Shown: positions 1 through 12,078 of the stretch, one piece after another | Layout: the number at the start of each line of letters is the position of its first letter | Position numbering within the stretch: the first letter of the stretch is position 1 | NCBI GenBank assembly: GCA_019054805.1 | Contig: JAHQIY010000005.1 | Location: 2,215,501 to 2,279,500, forward strand | Length of the DNA stretch: 64,000 bases | Source of the DNA: Brachionus manjavacas | Lineage: Eukaryota; Rotifera; Eurotatoria; Ploima; Brachionidae | Direction of reading: 5' to 3' | The notes under the pieces: generated by a model | What the model saw: the letters and a program-made list of their open reading frames with translations, nothing else | What the model was told of the DNA's origin: nothing | The model's database searches: none | Translations under genes and position numbers: made by a program

Positions 1-16
1 AAATTCATTTTCATAG

Positions 17-522
17 ACAAACATTAAAAAAATTCAAGTCTTACAAAACTTAGCAGTTCGTTTTATACTTGAACTAAAATATGATACTCCTTCCAATATT
101 TTGCATCATGAGGCCTTTAATCAACTTAAATTCTTAACTGTCTCGAATCGACTTTTTGAATTGAGCGAAAGATATGTAGAGGGAGGACTGCTTCATTCTG
201 TTCTATTGGTTGTCAAGCTGGTTGATGAATATAAAGCGGGTTTTGAATCAAGGTTTGTTGAATACCCAACTCCATTGTGTAATTGCTATCTTACTATTTC
301 TTCTTTCTTTCCTGAACTGTTCAATATTTAAATACTTTTCACATGTCACCCCTTACAATTTATCAATTTAAATTGTCTTTTTACTATATTTTAACTTATT
401 TTTATTTTTTTTATTTTTTTATTTACATTTTTATTTTATTTTGTCTTAATTTTTATTTTATTTTATTTTTTTTTAATCTGAAGGAGCTTAAGCTCGGCAC
501 AGATAAAACAAATAAATAAAAA
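17..522 (+). mobile_element. 3' end of a non-LTR retrotransposon (LINE), C-terminal RT-ORF fragment plus 3' UTR
   Basis: The reading frame 17-331 translates to the typical last ~100 residues of jockey/CR1-like LINE ORF2 proteins, downstream of the reverse transcriptase: KIQVLQNLAVRFIL, then YDTPSNILH, RLFELSERYVE, LVDEY and a final YPTPLCN block. The pattern is established for this class, where 'LQxxQNxALR.I' and 'DTPS' recur. The frame stops at 329-331. A T-rich 3' UTR then ends near 480-515 in a short GC-richer block (GAGCTTAAGCTCGGC) followed by an AAACAAATAAATAAA tail, as expected for a LINE 3' end. The 5' part lies outside the window, so it is unknown whether the element is full length. 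The stretch seen has no internal stop. Confidence 0.72.
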
Positions 523-1481
523 ATTATCAGAGTCTAAAAATATAAACAATTCTAAGATCATTGATTTTAATGATTGAATTAAAACATTCAAACCAATGAT
601 TGTTTTAGAAAAAACAACATATATTTTTATATTTTCAATTTTTTAAAAAAGAAACAATTGAAAATATAAAATATCATTCATTCAAAATATTAAAGAACAG
701 ATTTGATTCAAAAATAACAACTTGAAAATTACAACATTTCAATTTTTTTTAATTATTTTTTTCAAATCTGGATCTGAGAAAATAAGAAGAATCCAAAAAA
801 ACAATAATTTTTTTTTTCCATTCTATTCAGATATTTTAATATCTCTTTTTAATTTTTGTATTTTTTTTATTAAAATTATTATTTAAAAAATATGGATAAA
901 TTTATTTTATTTCATTTCAATAAAATGAAATAAAATAAATTCTTCAAATAATTCATCTAAATATTCTGACTCCACTCATACGCTGATTATTTTTATATTC
1001 TTTACTTTGTCATTTGAAAATTTAGTTATTGATTTGACGGGTTAATATGAATCCTTACACTTTGAATAATCATTGATAATTTAACAAATAATTATTTAAG
1101 TCAATAAAATTGTTAATTTCTAGAATTAATAATTTAATAATTTTGAATTCCAGCATTCTAAAACTCTAATTTTGACTTAAAAAGTTATGTAAAAAGATCA
1201 AAATTTTTTGTCATTTTTAAAATCATAAGTTTTTCATCTAATATATTGTATTGCTTTTTCATTCCTAATTTTTGGTTAAAAGCTTTTTATTATCATAAAA
1301 TTAAGTTAAAAAAGGCATTTTAAAATAATTGGACATATTGAGACTCTATAAAGGTCTACATGAATTAAAACCATGGCAACTACTATTGAGATACTCTCTA
1401 TAGACTTTCAAAGATAAAAAATTTGAAAATTAATTTTTGAAAAAATTTTACAAATTCTAAGTTAAAATAGCCAAACAATCA
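523..1481. other. AT-rich intergenic stretch upstream of SCLT1
   Basis: No coding frame or RNA gene is recognisable. The stretch holds poly-A/poly-T tracts, a small imperfect palindrome around 621-675, and the perfect hairpin at 899-941 listed separately. The last few hundred bases presumably contain the SCLT1 promoter and 5' UTR, but no core promoter motif can be named with confidence. Confidence 0.5.
899..941. repeat. Perfect 19-bp hairpin
   Basis: Bases 899-917 (AATTTATTTTATTTCATTT) are exactly complementary to 923-941, with a 5-nt loop (CAATA). It is very AT-rich and may be the core of a decayed foldback element. No function is assigned. Confidence 0.8.
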
Positions 1482-4400
1482 ATGGAACCAGTAAGTCAAT
1501 TTCAACGCTATGAATCATCTTACCGGCTCTTGAGTTCGGAATTTAATGTCATAAAAGATGAATTAAGCGAATTAAAACAGGAATTTACAAATGTCGTAGA
1601 AGAAAATAAAAAGTTATAGAATTTTTTAGTTTTCTGATCATTTTATTTAAGCTAAATTATTTTCAGATTGCGAAACGACCTAAAAGAGGCTCTTTCACAT
1701 CAGATAGCGGATATTAGCCCTGAACTGGCTCAAAACTTGAATGATTCGGACAAAAATGTCTTACAAAATTATGAAAAACAACTAGATTTATTAAAAAAAG
1801 TAATTTTTAAAAACCTGAATTTCCCCAATCGTGATTAATTTCGATCAGGAAAGAGAAAATGCAATGAAAATGTGGAAAGAATCATTGCTTATAATTTCGC
1901 AGCTTGAACAAGATTTAAAAGTAAAAATCAAAAAAAAACTTTAAAAAAAACTGTATTATTTTAATAAAAAAAAGAATTTACAATTTCAAACTGCACCACA
2001 AACAATGACTTTTGAGTTAGAGATTCAGAGAAAACAAGAAGAATTCGCTAGACTTCAAGCAAATCAGTCAAAAGAGATAAGTTTGCTAAAAGCTGAATTA
2101 CACCAAAAAGACGAAGAATTAATGGAAATGAGACTAAAGCATAATGATTTGAACATCCAAATTGAAAGCTTAAAATCGGAAATTTCCAAAAAAGACCAAG
2201 ATAGACGAAATATGATCAAGAAAGAGTACGGATATGATGATGCGTTGCTTTCATTGCAAAACGACATAAATGATTTGGAAACTAAGTAAATTAGAAGAAA
2301 TCAAGCTTAAATTTTTTCTAACATAATTTCTTCAAAGACTCATGTCTGTGAATAAAGATAGTCAAAATTTAAGAGATAAACTTACTGATTCAAACAAACA
2401 GATCAATGAATTAAAACGACAAAAGTAAGATAAAAGTAATTTTAATCCTAAAAAATTTTTTATTTAAAATTTTCAGTTCTGAACTTGAAAATTACAATTC
2501 GGACTTGAAAGCAAAATTTGAGGCAGATTTGCAAATGCTAGATCAACTAAAAGAAGAAAAGAAAAAAGTTTTTATTAAATATAATTTTTCGGACTCAGTT
2601 TTGATTAATTTTATCTTTTAGTTTGAGTTTATTGAAATCCAGACTAGGGATGAACATGATCGACTTCATAATACTATTAATGAGCTTATGGATGAAGCAG
2701 CTAACAAGACAAGACAAGAGATCGAATCGTTGAGAAAAATGTACAATGCAAATTTGGAAAAGCTAATTGAAGAATGCAATTCCTTAGAAACTGTAAGAAA
2801 TTATTTTTTTTTAACTAGATTTTTATTAATCACGTAGATGTTAGAATTTTAAGACATATCACTATAAGATAGAGGCATGTATCTAATAAATTTAAAGCAC
2901 TGGTTAAAATTTTTGATTTGAGACATGTCATATACATGTAGTCAGATGATAACCATAAAAGGGAAACTTGAAGTTCATGATTACATGATCAAAAGATTTA
3001 CTAATCAGGGATAAAATTAGTTTTTAAATTTATTTTATTGATTAAAAATTTAATGCTTTATTTTATAAATAAAAAAATAAATCTCTATATTTTCTAATTG
3101 AACTTTAATAGATTATTTTAAAATCTTTGTTTTGAGAACTTACAGTACTGCTACGCCATGATGATTTTACGTGAATTTATGTAAACAAAAGTAAAAATAC
3201 CCATTTTTACGTAAAGATAGTTTTGTAAATTAACGTTTATTGACGTAATTATACGATAATTTCCGTTATTTTACGTAAGTTTACTCATTCTACAGGAAAT
3301 TCTAAAAGGATCAAAAAAGCTATTTTTCTTGAAATTTTTCAAAATATAAGCGTTTTTTAAATTTTTGGCTATTTTTATCTAAAAAATAATGAAATTTTGA
3401 GGAAATTTATGTATAACATGAAATCCCAATTAGTAAATTTACGTAAAAATAAGAAAATGTAAGTTTATGAATTTTATTTTGTTTTGTTTATGCATGGTTA
3501 AATATTTTTAGTGATTAGACCGATCTCCATTTTTTTCATTTACTATTTTATTACCTTTTTATTGAATATTTAAATTTTCTATATAAGATTGGCATTTTTC
3601 AAAAACTAAAACTGCTGTCTCATCAGCGAAAATGTATTCTTTAAAAAACACAGTCTCTTTAACGATAAAACCAAATCAAAGCAATTGTGGCGATAATTGA
3701 TTTTCAAAAAAGCTTGAGTCACGAAAAATGGCAATCTAATCTATCTAATATAAATAAATTTACAAAAAATAACTACCTTTTTTTTTAAATCTAAAACTAA
3801 AAATTTTGATTTTAAATCTGCAGATGATCATAAACTTGAATTTGAGACTAAAAAAAATTTTTGTCCAAAATCAGTGACCACTTCTAGAACATGTCACTAA
3901 TTTTTCGACCAAAACAAATTACTGTTGACTATTAATTTAAAATTTGAATGTTTTCTTTTTTAGAATGTTTTGAATGTTTTTGACTTCATCGTTAATGACG
4001 TGATCACTGATCTCGAATTTAAATTAATTAGACCAAAATATATTCGCTCTTGACTTCTTAACGATAGGTCCTGCACCATAAAACTATTTAAAATCATTTT
4101 TTCTCTGCAACTAGTTTTCTAATTTAAATTTCAAAAAATTTTCTACTAAATTGAAATAATAAGTTTTTAACAGTATTTTTGTTAATTTTTTAAATTGTTT
4201 TTTATTTTCAAAATTAACTAAGTCTCCATTCTAACCGACCAAAGCTTTACCTAAATTGTTTTTTAAAAAAAAATTGAGTTGAAATTTTTAAGAACTGCTT
4301 TAGCTAAAGCACAAATATAGCGATGCAACAAGGTAAATGTAATTTTTTTTTTATTTCATTAATGAGTCTTTGACGTGTAGGAGTTGATCTTAAAATTTAA

Positions 4401-7400
4401 AAGTAAATAAAAATTAAGGAATATTGATGCTTAATAAGTCTTTTGTTTTTTTTCTATCTGAAGTAAGGATCAATTCTTAATAACTGTCAAATATTATTTT
4501 CAATTTGGTCTCTAAAAAAATTTTTCCTTTTCTCTTTAATTTTAAGAGAAATTTAGTATGTAAATTCAATAGCTAAAATAATCAAAGAGAGAGCAACTCC
4601 TTGTCTATATTTAATAATGAGAATAGCTGTTAAACACAGGCGGACAATCAGCAAAAAAAATCGTTTCATTCAAAGAACCTGTCTGGTTAATTATTTAAAA
4701 TGTCCTCTTTGCTCCACTGAACATGGCAACCTAAAAGCAGAAAATCCTGGAACCAATGCAGAGAAAAAGTATAAATGCTTTTAACAAACAAAGAGGCAAT
4801 TAAATGCTAAAGCTTCAAAAAGCTTAACTCGTTAGGGTCGCCGTATTCATTTGCTACTCCAACTATTTTGATTTGGGATAGCATTTTAAATTTTTTGTTA
4901 TTCTTAATTTAAATCTAAATAAACTAAAAGATATAAAAATTGTAAATAAGATTTCCTTTTAAGAAAATAATAGAGAAAACAAAAAACATATAATCATATA
5001 AAAACAAATTTTGATATTTTATTCGATCTACATTAGGACTTACTTATTTTATATACCACAATTATTGAATAAAATACCCCAAAATTTAATTTTTTTACAC
5101 CAATTTTATTAGAATAACACCAATTAATGGGAAAAAAAATTTAAAAACAAAATGACCCTTTTTTTCACATTGACACCAAATTAATTAGAAAAATACCAAA
5201 AGTATTAAAAAAAAAACTTTTTTTTTTATCTACTACAAAAAATTTTATTTTTTACCACATTTATTTGGACAAGCCCAGTATCTTCTCTTAGTCATTTAAA
5301 CTCCACATTTTTCACAAAACATTTCTTGTCCTTGTGTAACTGAATCTATTCTTGGTCTCTTGGATACATTCTCTTGTATTGACTCATCATCATTAGAATC
5401 GTCATCAGATTCAATTCCTTTTGGTGCTGAAGTTGAAGCTTGTGTTTTCTTTTGGTTGATGTTCGATTGCTCCAGCTGTATCTTTTGGTCTTCCTTTTTT
5501 TCGGTTAGCTTGTATTGGTATATCCATTCCAATTGAATCAAAATTGCATTTTTTTACGTGCAGCTACTGTTGTTACATGACAACATTTTTTATTTTTTAA
5601 CCGATACCAACAGTTACAACTACTTTATGTCCAACTGTTTTCGTTGTATATTACTTTACGAATACTAAAAATAGATTTGATCATCTCATCGAATGAAGTC
5701 CAGTTTTTATCAATCAATGTTTGGAGACAAAAATATGAAGTCAAGTCTTTTATACAAAGGATGTACTTTTTAGAAATTATTTTAGATCTTAGTCTAGAAT
5801 AGACGTCCTTAAACTTTTATGAAAATTAAATAAACTTTTATGAAGTACAAAATGAACATTCTTTTTAACAAAGAGAGGGCAAAAAGTCCAAAAACGATTT
5901 CCTTTCTTAACTAAGAATTGAATAAACCTCTAAAAAGGACAAAAAGAATATTCTTTTAGACTTTAAAATGACAAAAAGATTAAAAAGAACGTCTATTCTA
6001 GACTGAGATCTAAAATAATTTTTACAAAGTACAAAAAGAACATTCTTTTAAATAAAAAAAAAGCAAAAAATACAAAAAGGATGTCCTTTCCTAACTCGGA
6101 ATAGAAAAGGACAGAAAGAACATTTATGGATCCATTTAAACATATATAATTGTTTTATCTTAAAAAAGAACAAAAAGAACAAAATAGTTTTTTTGTTGTC
6201 GTTGTCAATAGATGCTTTAACATGAGAATCCTAATTCCACAACCTTTTATTTTGTGTGAAATCACTTGAAAAATTATATTGATAAAACTATCGATTTTAA
6301 ATTTGTTTATAAAACACTTAACACATTTTTTTTTGAAATCTGAATCTCAATATCAATCAGGGTAAACTACTTAATTGGTATTTAAATGTTTTGTAGTCAT
6401 TCATTTATTTTATAAAAAAAATAAAGACATTACTCAAAAAATTATCTCATAATACACAGCTTGCAAAGACGGCTTCCGCAAGCCTGCTTGGTGTAGCTTA
6501 TTATTAGTTTTATTCTTATTATTATAATATAGTTTCTTATTTGAGACATCTAAAGAGGTTGTTAGGAGGGGTAAGATGAGTGAGGATTTGATAAAACATT
6601 TACCTGATAACCCCTTAGAATAGACATGACATGTCTCAAATGTCGAGTAATTACTTTTTTTTACTTATTTTTTATTTTTGTCCAGGAAAGAAACAACTTG
6701 GGTGCTCAGGTGGAAAAATTGATGAGAGCAAAAAAAAATTTAGAAATCGAATTGGAAAAAGCCTCGATGGAAAGTTTGCGATTGAACAATCGCGAAAATT
6801 CAAGCTATGAAGATATCTACCGAAGATTTTGCGCCATTGAGCGAGAGAAAGAGCAAGCTTTGCTGAAATTAGAAAACAAGGAAAGTGAGCTAAAAAAACT
6901 GCGAGAAGATTACGAAAATGATAAAGGAAAGAATCATCAAATTATTTCCGAATTTACCGAAAAATCTTACAATACCAACCGCGAACTCGAAAAGTTATCT
7001 GACGAGCATGCAAAAGTTTTAAACGAATTAGACGACATTCGCAATAAGCTTGGCCAAGTCGAAGCTGAACGCAATGAATTTCAAAAAAAACTAACCAAGC
7101 AAATTCAGTTGCACGAAAGCGAAATTCAGCTAAAAAATACAGATCATTTGAACAAAATTAAAAACATGGAAGATAGTCATTCAAAATCCATTTTTGAACT
7201 CAGGCAGCTTTTGAATATGCAGCAAAGAATGAGCAATAAGTAAGCTTTTGTAAGTTTAAAGAAAATTAGTAAAATTTTTGAATATAAATCAGATGGAAAG
7301 AAGAATGTCACACTATAACCCAGCAAAGTGAGGCTAAATTTTTGGAAATGAAAAATAATTTCGAGAATTTAAGACATCACAACGAAAAATTGACTCACGA

Positions 7401-8563
7401 CTTACAACAAATGAGAGTTAGAGATCTAGATGTAAGAGATAAATTTAAAACTGAAGGGCATTTTTAAATTAAAAAATCAATTTTTGATGCTCAAAATGAT
7501 CAAACCAAGTTTTAATTATTAAAAAAATTGTTATTATTTAAAATAATAATTTCAGAGGTATATTTTTGGATTTAACATACTTTTTTAAATTTTAAGGTTA
7601 ACTCTGTAATAACAAAATGAAAATTGCAGAGTGAATACCATCTATACAATTTTGAAGTAAATTATTTTTTGCAGACTTATGAAGAATTTACCTGTAGATT
7701 TAACAAAGTATGTTAAATCCAAAAATATATCTCTCCACAAATTCTATTAAGAAATTACAATTAATTTCATAATTAAAGCTGGATTTGATCATTTTGAGCA
7801 TCAAAAATAGATCATTAATTCAAAATGTTATATTAAAGTTAATAATCATGCTCAAAAAATATTATTAAGAAAAATTTTAAATATTTTTTAGAATTAAAAT
7901 TTATTACAGAAGCAAGTCTTCTAAGTAAGCATTCAATGATTCAATGAATTTTTAATGTCTGCACAATTCTGCAACAATTTTTTTGATGCAGAATTTTTCA
8001 CAATACTTGGTTTTGGTTAAACATGGTCTGTATAGCATAAAAATATATCTCTGCATTAAATTTTTAAATTAAAAAATACTATAAAAACCTTTTTTAAAAA
8101 ATATTTTTGAGCATGATCAGTAAATTATGATCATAAACTTCATACTTATATGTCTTTAAAACAATAAAAAATCTGAAATCAATATTATTTGATTTAGAAT
8201 GAGAGAAAACTCGGTATTTACAGTAATAAGATAAAAAATTTAGAGCAAAGATGTAAAGACGCTGAATATCAAGCGACAGAAGCCACAAAAAGAGTACTTT
8301 TTTTCTCATAAACTCAATATTTTAAAATAATTGTTGTTATAAGATTGCAAAGCAACTTGCAAGAGAGAGAATGATTGAGTACGAAAAGCATTTGTTGGAA
8401 AGTGACCTGGAAAAAAATAAGTTAATAGATACACTATCAAAGTGAGTTATTACTCGGGATTCGTTTTGTTTAAATAATTTATATTTACGTTTCTAGGGGA
8501 AAAAAATTTCTAAAAAGTGCAAACGATGCACCAGAAAAATTAAATTCAAATAGTGAAAATTAA
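1482..8563 (+). CDS. SCLT1: Sodium channel and clathrin linker 1 (SCLT1), 12 exons
   Basis: Exons: 1482-1612, 1667-1799, 1849-1920, 1975-2285, 2338-2424, 2477-2567, 2622-2792, 6686-7239, 7293-7431, 8198-8293, 8344-8441, 8497-8563. All junctions are GT..AG and phases close, giving 649 aa (human SCLT1 is about 690 aa). SCLT1 is a coiled-coil protein of centriole distal appendages needed for membrane docking of cilia; in vertebrates it also links sodium channels to clathrin. The whole protein is charged heptad-type coiled coil. The diagnostic block, exon 8 into exon 9 (MEDSHSKSIFELRQLL, then a WKEE stretch), matches the conserved SCLT1 C-terminal region, and the LKEAL..MKMWKESL block in exons 2-3 matches its N-terminal half. 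The start is the first ATG of the open frame. Intron 7 is unusually long (3.9 kb) and transposon-filled. An AATAAA lies about 40 bp past the stop. Confidence 0.88.
3141..3470. repeat. ACGTAA-rich dispersed repeat in SCLT1 intron 7
   Basis: The block is dense in TTACGTAA-like words in both orientations. It starts with CTACG..ATGATGATTTTACG, resembling the sequence at 32393-32480 (CTACG..ATGATGATTGACGG..TTTACGTAA). The shared start and motif content indicate a dispersed repeat family. The boundaries are approximate. Confidence 0.5.
5230..5760 (-). pseudogene. Relic of a MULE-type transposase C-terminus with SWIM zinc finger
   Basis: On the minus strand, from about 5740 down to 5540, one frame reads NWTSFDEMIKSIF, then an SSCNCWYRLKNKKCCH block. 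The C-x-C-x8-C-x-H arrangement is the SWIM zinc finger found at the C-terminus of MULE/Mutator-like transposases. This frame has in-frame stops just before the finger and soon after it. A second open frame (5541-5296) gives an acidic/basic linker ending in FCEKCG. After one more stop comes RRYWACPNKCGKK, a CxxC/CxxxC knuckle typical of the same proteins' tails. The catalytic DDE core is not visible. It is a dead fragment inside SCLT1 intron 7, antisense to the gene. Confidence 0.6.
5772..6023. mobile_element. Foldback/MITE-like element with ~39-bp terminal inverted repeats
   Basis: The left end (5772-5810, containing TTTTAGATCTTAGTCTAG and AATAGACGTCCTT) is repeated in inverted form at about 5985-6023 with only two or three mismatches. 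The interior is AAAGGAC/GTCCTTT-rich and non-coding. A small non-autonomous DNA transposon is the simplest reading. No target duplication was settled by eye. Confidence 0.75.
5841..6125. repeat. Two diverged ~100-bp direct repeats
   Basis: The segment at 5841-5950 (AAGTACAAAATGAACATTC..) recurs at 6026-6125 (AAGTACAAAAAGAACATTC..), sharing the order of motifs TTTCCTTTCTTAACT and AAAAGGACAAAAAGAA with scattered changes. The first copy lies inside the foldback element and the second just outside it, which suggests a partial tandem duplication. Confidence 0.6.
6455..6560 (+). mobile_element. Short relic resembling a LINE 3' end
   Basis: The block CTTCCGCAAGCCTGCTTGGTGTAGCTTATTATTAG resembles the 3' end of the decayed CR1-like LINE at 33441-33530 (CTCCGCAAGTTTCTTGCTGTAGCTAATAATTA). 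It is only a tail fragment just before SCLT1 exon 8. Confidence 0.4.
7479..7810. mobile_element. Foldback/MITE-like element in SCLT1 intron 9
   Basis: The left arm AATTTTTGATGCTCAAAATG.. (7479-7504) is inverted at 7784-7810. A second, inner pair (GGTATATTTTTGGATTTAAC at about 7557-7576 and its complement ending near 7732) lies inside. Nested inverted arms over about 330 bp and no ORF indicate a non-autonomous foldback element. Confidence 0.75.
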
Positions 8564-10109
8564 AATTTTGTTATATTTCCGATTGAATTTTTGTTTTTTT
8601 TAAATAAAGTTAGTTGATTTTTCATTTAATAATACTAATAAATTAATGCAACTTTTACTTTAATAGCCTGTAAAATCCTTTTTTTTTTGTTTTTTTTTTG
8701 TAAAAACTATTCAAAGATTTTCAAAGCCACTTAGCTTCTTGTCTCGTAATGAACTGAAATTTTGAGAAGATGATGCCAAAAATACCTGTCTATTTCATTA
8801 ACAATTTCAAGCCACGTATTTTCCTGATAATCATGTTTTCTCTTCTGTGAATCCCTATCGACACTAAAGATGTTCTTCTAAAATAGGCTCCATACTTAAA
8901 CTGCATATCTAAGATATAATGTTACAAGTAATGTATAGAAATTTTTTTATTTTTTTTTCATCCCGGTAAATGAACGAATGCTTAATATAAGTAAGAGATT
9001 GATTTTCTTTTTCTGGTCACTGAAATTTCTGTAAGAAAAATTCATATTTTTTGGTTTACTGAATCAAGTAATTTTTTTGATCATGTGCAAATTCAATACT
9101 AATTTTTAGCAAAAATTTAATCAAATAAAATTAATTTGAGAATTTAAATTAAAATAATTGCCTAAAAATGACTAGTGTCCTTTGATGTTTTTTATGGTAA
9201 ATAAATATGTTTAATAGTTTATTTTAAAAAGCAAAAACAGATTTAACTATTTTTCGATCAAAAGTTATTTAAAAAAAACATTAAAATTTGACTTTTTAAA
9301 TTTCCTCAAAAATATTACGTATCAATGTGCTTTTTAGTAAAAAAGTTATTCAAGTTTTGAAACAGAATTCACAACCCCTAATATGATTGAAATTTCAAAT
9401 TAATTTAAAATAAATTTGGATTCTGTTTGAATTTTTGAATTTTTTACCATGCTAAACATTTAGTAATGAAATATACAGTATCTAAATATTTAACTTATTT
9501 TTGTATTTAAATAAATAATTACAATTCTAAAATTGAGTTTTTTTTAAATTTGATCAAATAATTCAAACTTGTTCATAATTTGAAAAAAGAAAAATCTGTT
9601 TTAAATTTAATATTTGAATTCAAACAAAAATTAAATTCAATTGTTTTAAATCAGTTCTAAAGTGATTATGTTTTAATCCCTACTTTTATTCAAAATATTA
9701 GCAAAATTGATAATTTTGAATAATAAAAATAAAAATACTTGACATAAAAAAAATCCAATAGAACAAATTCTTTTTTAAATTTATTTAAAATCATTTTAAA
9801 TTATTCAAATGTGTTCAAATCTATTTAGTCATTATTTTTAGTTAATTATTAATCAAATTTTCTATTTAAATCAATTTTCATTATTTTAATTTTAACAGAA
9901 AAAAAATAAATAATGCAAAAAGACCAAATTTTAAAATTACGTAAACAAAAATTCAATTTTTTATGAAAAATACAAATTTAAAATAGAAATTTTTCATTAT
10001 AGATACATATATATTTTTCACCAAATTGCATGAATGCTCCAAGACTGACCGGTCTTATAAAATATCCTACAAAATTTATTTATTTACAATTTAAAACATA
10101 AATGTCAAT
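8564..10109. other. Intergenic region between convergent SCLT1 and EDC3
   Basis: It contains the 3' UTRs of both genes (poly-A signal-like AATAAA near 8602) and otherwise low-complexity AT-rich sequence. No coding frame, structured RNA or clear repeat was recognised. Confidence 0.5.
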
Positions 10110-11639
10110 CTAATCTTCATGCAAAGGTATAACAAATTTAGCTCCAAAAGGCGATTGATACTTTATATTTACAGAATCAAATATTTGCTTAGTAAAACCC
10201 ATATCACAGAGGTAAATACGTCCAGAATTGTTCGACATTTGCATAGGTAAGATAGGAGTTAGGCACCATTTGGACGGAAGCACATTCTCTTGTACTGATG
10301 GATCAATGCTCAACACATTTGCCTTGCATGTCTGAACAAATTTTTTCAAATTTTGAACATTTGCCTGATTTTTACTCTTTAGTAAACAAGACTCGTCAAC
10401 AAACGAATCAAGACCATTCAAAATTAAATCAATCGACTTGATTTTATTCAAATCATTAACTCCTTTTAAAATGAAGCATGAAACCGAGTCAAAATTTGAT
10501 TTCAAAAAATTTAATTCATTTTTAAATTCTACACTATCTTCTTCATTTGACTTCATAATCAGCAAATAAATTTTAACAGATCTAATTGATAGTAGTCTTG
10601 ATGTGCACAAGGCATAAACTCCTTGAATACTATAATTATTTGCTAGTACTAAAATTGAAGGCTTCTGATGATTGTTTTTTGGCAAAAAGCGAATTGAGCC
10701 TCCCAACAATTGAAGACACATTTCGGCGCAACATCTTCCCATACACTCAATTTGTCTCTGTTTGTTAAAACCATAGTTGTATGATTGCTCGATTAGAGTC
10801 TCTTTAAGACTAAGATCAATGCAAGGAACTATAAATCCGTCATCTGTTACATAATTTTTACCAATAGAATATTGGTTTGGAAGTTGGATTTGGCGAAAAT
10901 TTATCGGCTCTCCAGTGTCTAGGATCATTTCATCAAACCGGTAATTTTTGGAGCCTGTTTCTTTGCTTAAGTGTTGACCATTAGTAGCATGGCTTAAACT
11001 GTGTCGGTTTTCAGCCGATTTGTGTTGCTTTGAAACTGATGAAAATAAATTATCTACTGAAATTTGGTGATATCGGATAAAAGTTGACTCATCACTTGGA
11101 TTTTTTTTGATCGAATTTGTGCTCTCATTGAAAGTTAAATTTTTAGACTGACGCGGGTGTCCCTCCATTTTTTCATAAAAAGCATTTTTGTCAAAAAGAG
11201 CCAGATTTTTTTCAAAGTCAAAGTCTTCTTCCAGTGAGTCTTCGTTCTGAGAATTGAAGCAATCCTGGCTATTTTGTTGATTTCCATTATAGTTTCTCTT
11301 GGGATATTGATTGTTTGGTGATATAATTTTGGACCTATTTCTGATATTCATTTGACCAGGATTTTGAATAGTCATTTTAGGCTCTTGAGATTTTTCGGTT
11401 TCGGTTATTGGCTTCAAAAGACTTGCTGCCTTAATTGGGTCGGCCAAAATTTCTATATTTTCTATTTCGCTTGTTTTAATATCAACAAGTTTGTCTCCCA
11501 AGTTAATTCCATTTTGAAAACAGTTTTTTAGCTGAATGATGGAATTTTTTGTATCTATTATATTTATCACTCCTTGAAAAAATAAATTTTTGCTTTCTAC
11601 TGAGACCAAATATCCAACAAAATTGTTGTTCGACATCAT
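10110..11639 (-). CDS. EDC3: Enhancer of mRNA-decapping protein 3 (EDC3)
   Basis: This is an intronless 509-aa ORF; human EDC3 is 508 aa. EDC3 is a P-body scaffold that binds the DCP1/DCP2 decapping enzyme and the helicase DDX6. Domains in order: a divergent LSm domain at residues ~5-60 (FVGYLVSVES, GVINIID), a low-complexity linker, an FDF motif at ~140 (FDFEKNLALFDKNAFYEKM) that in the family contacts DDX6, and a YjeF_N (Rossmann-like) dimerisation domain at ~250-505 containing the family hallmarks IPCIDLSLKE-type and IECMGRCCAEMCLQLLGG. The protein starts Met-Met and either could be used. It is the first of three minus-strand genes in this region. A single exon is unusual among its intron-rich neighbours. 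Confidence 0.95.
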   Translation of the reverse strand: MMSNNNFVGYLVSVESKNLFFQGVINIIDTKNSIIQLKNCFQNGINLGDKLVDIKTSEIENIEILADPIKAASLLKPITETEKSQEPKMTIQNPGQMNIRNRSKIISPNNQYPKRNYNGNQQNSQDCFNSQNEDSLEEDFDFEKNLALFDKNAFYEKMEGHPRQSKNLTFNESTNSIKKNPSDESTFIRYHQISVDNLFSSVSKQHKSAENRHSLSHATNGQHLSKETGSKNYRFDEMILDTGEPINFRQIQLPNQYSIGKNYVTDDGFIVPCIDLSLKETLIEQSYNYGFNKQRQIECMGRCCAEMCLQLLGGSIRFLPKNNHQKPSILVLANNYSIQGVYALCTSRLLSIRSVKIYLLIMKSNEEDSVEFKNELNFLKSNFDSVSCFILKGVNDLNKIKSIDLILNGLDSFVDESCLLKSKNQANVQNLKKFVQTCKANVLSIDPSVQENVLPSKWCLTPILPMQMSNNSGRIYLCDMGFTKQIFDSVNIKYQSPFGAKFVIPLHED

Positions 11640-12078
11640 TTAATTACAAATAATTCACTCTTCAATCTGAAAAATCAGTTTTTTAATATTAAAAACGCTA
11701 TTTTTTTGAAAAATAAAAATGTTTTGGGAATTGATGAAAATTATATTTTGAAAAAATATGCCAAAATTTTGTTCTTCTCATCAATTTATGGGCAAAATTC
11801 CATCTTGAATAAAAAAAATAAATTTCAAGGTTCAATTCTAAAATTTCTTTCTATAGAAAAAAATTTATAAACGACTTGCTAAAAATTAATTCACTCAAAT
11901 TCATGTAATCAATTCATTAGTTGCATTTTTTTTTAATGAAAAATTCCAAGATAGCTTAACAAATGTATTTAATTGTTTACTATCTTAACTTTCTACCTGT
12001 TTATTATATTATTTTAAATTTAAAAAAATAAACACTTAAAAAAAACAAATTTAAAAAAAACACTTTATAGTAAAAATT

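Noticed and set aside
2064..2267. Minus-strand ORF opposite SCLT1 exon 4
   Set aside because: It is the antisense shadow of a coiled-coil coding exon, with no recognisable protein features.
8094..8309. Minus-strand 71-aa ORF
   Set aside because: It overlaps SCLT1 intron 9 and exon 10 and reads like translated AT-rich intron.
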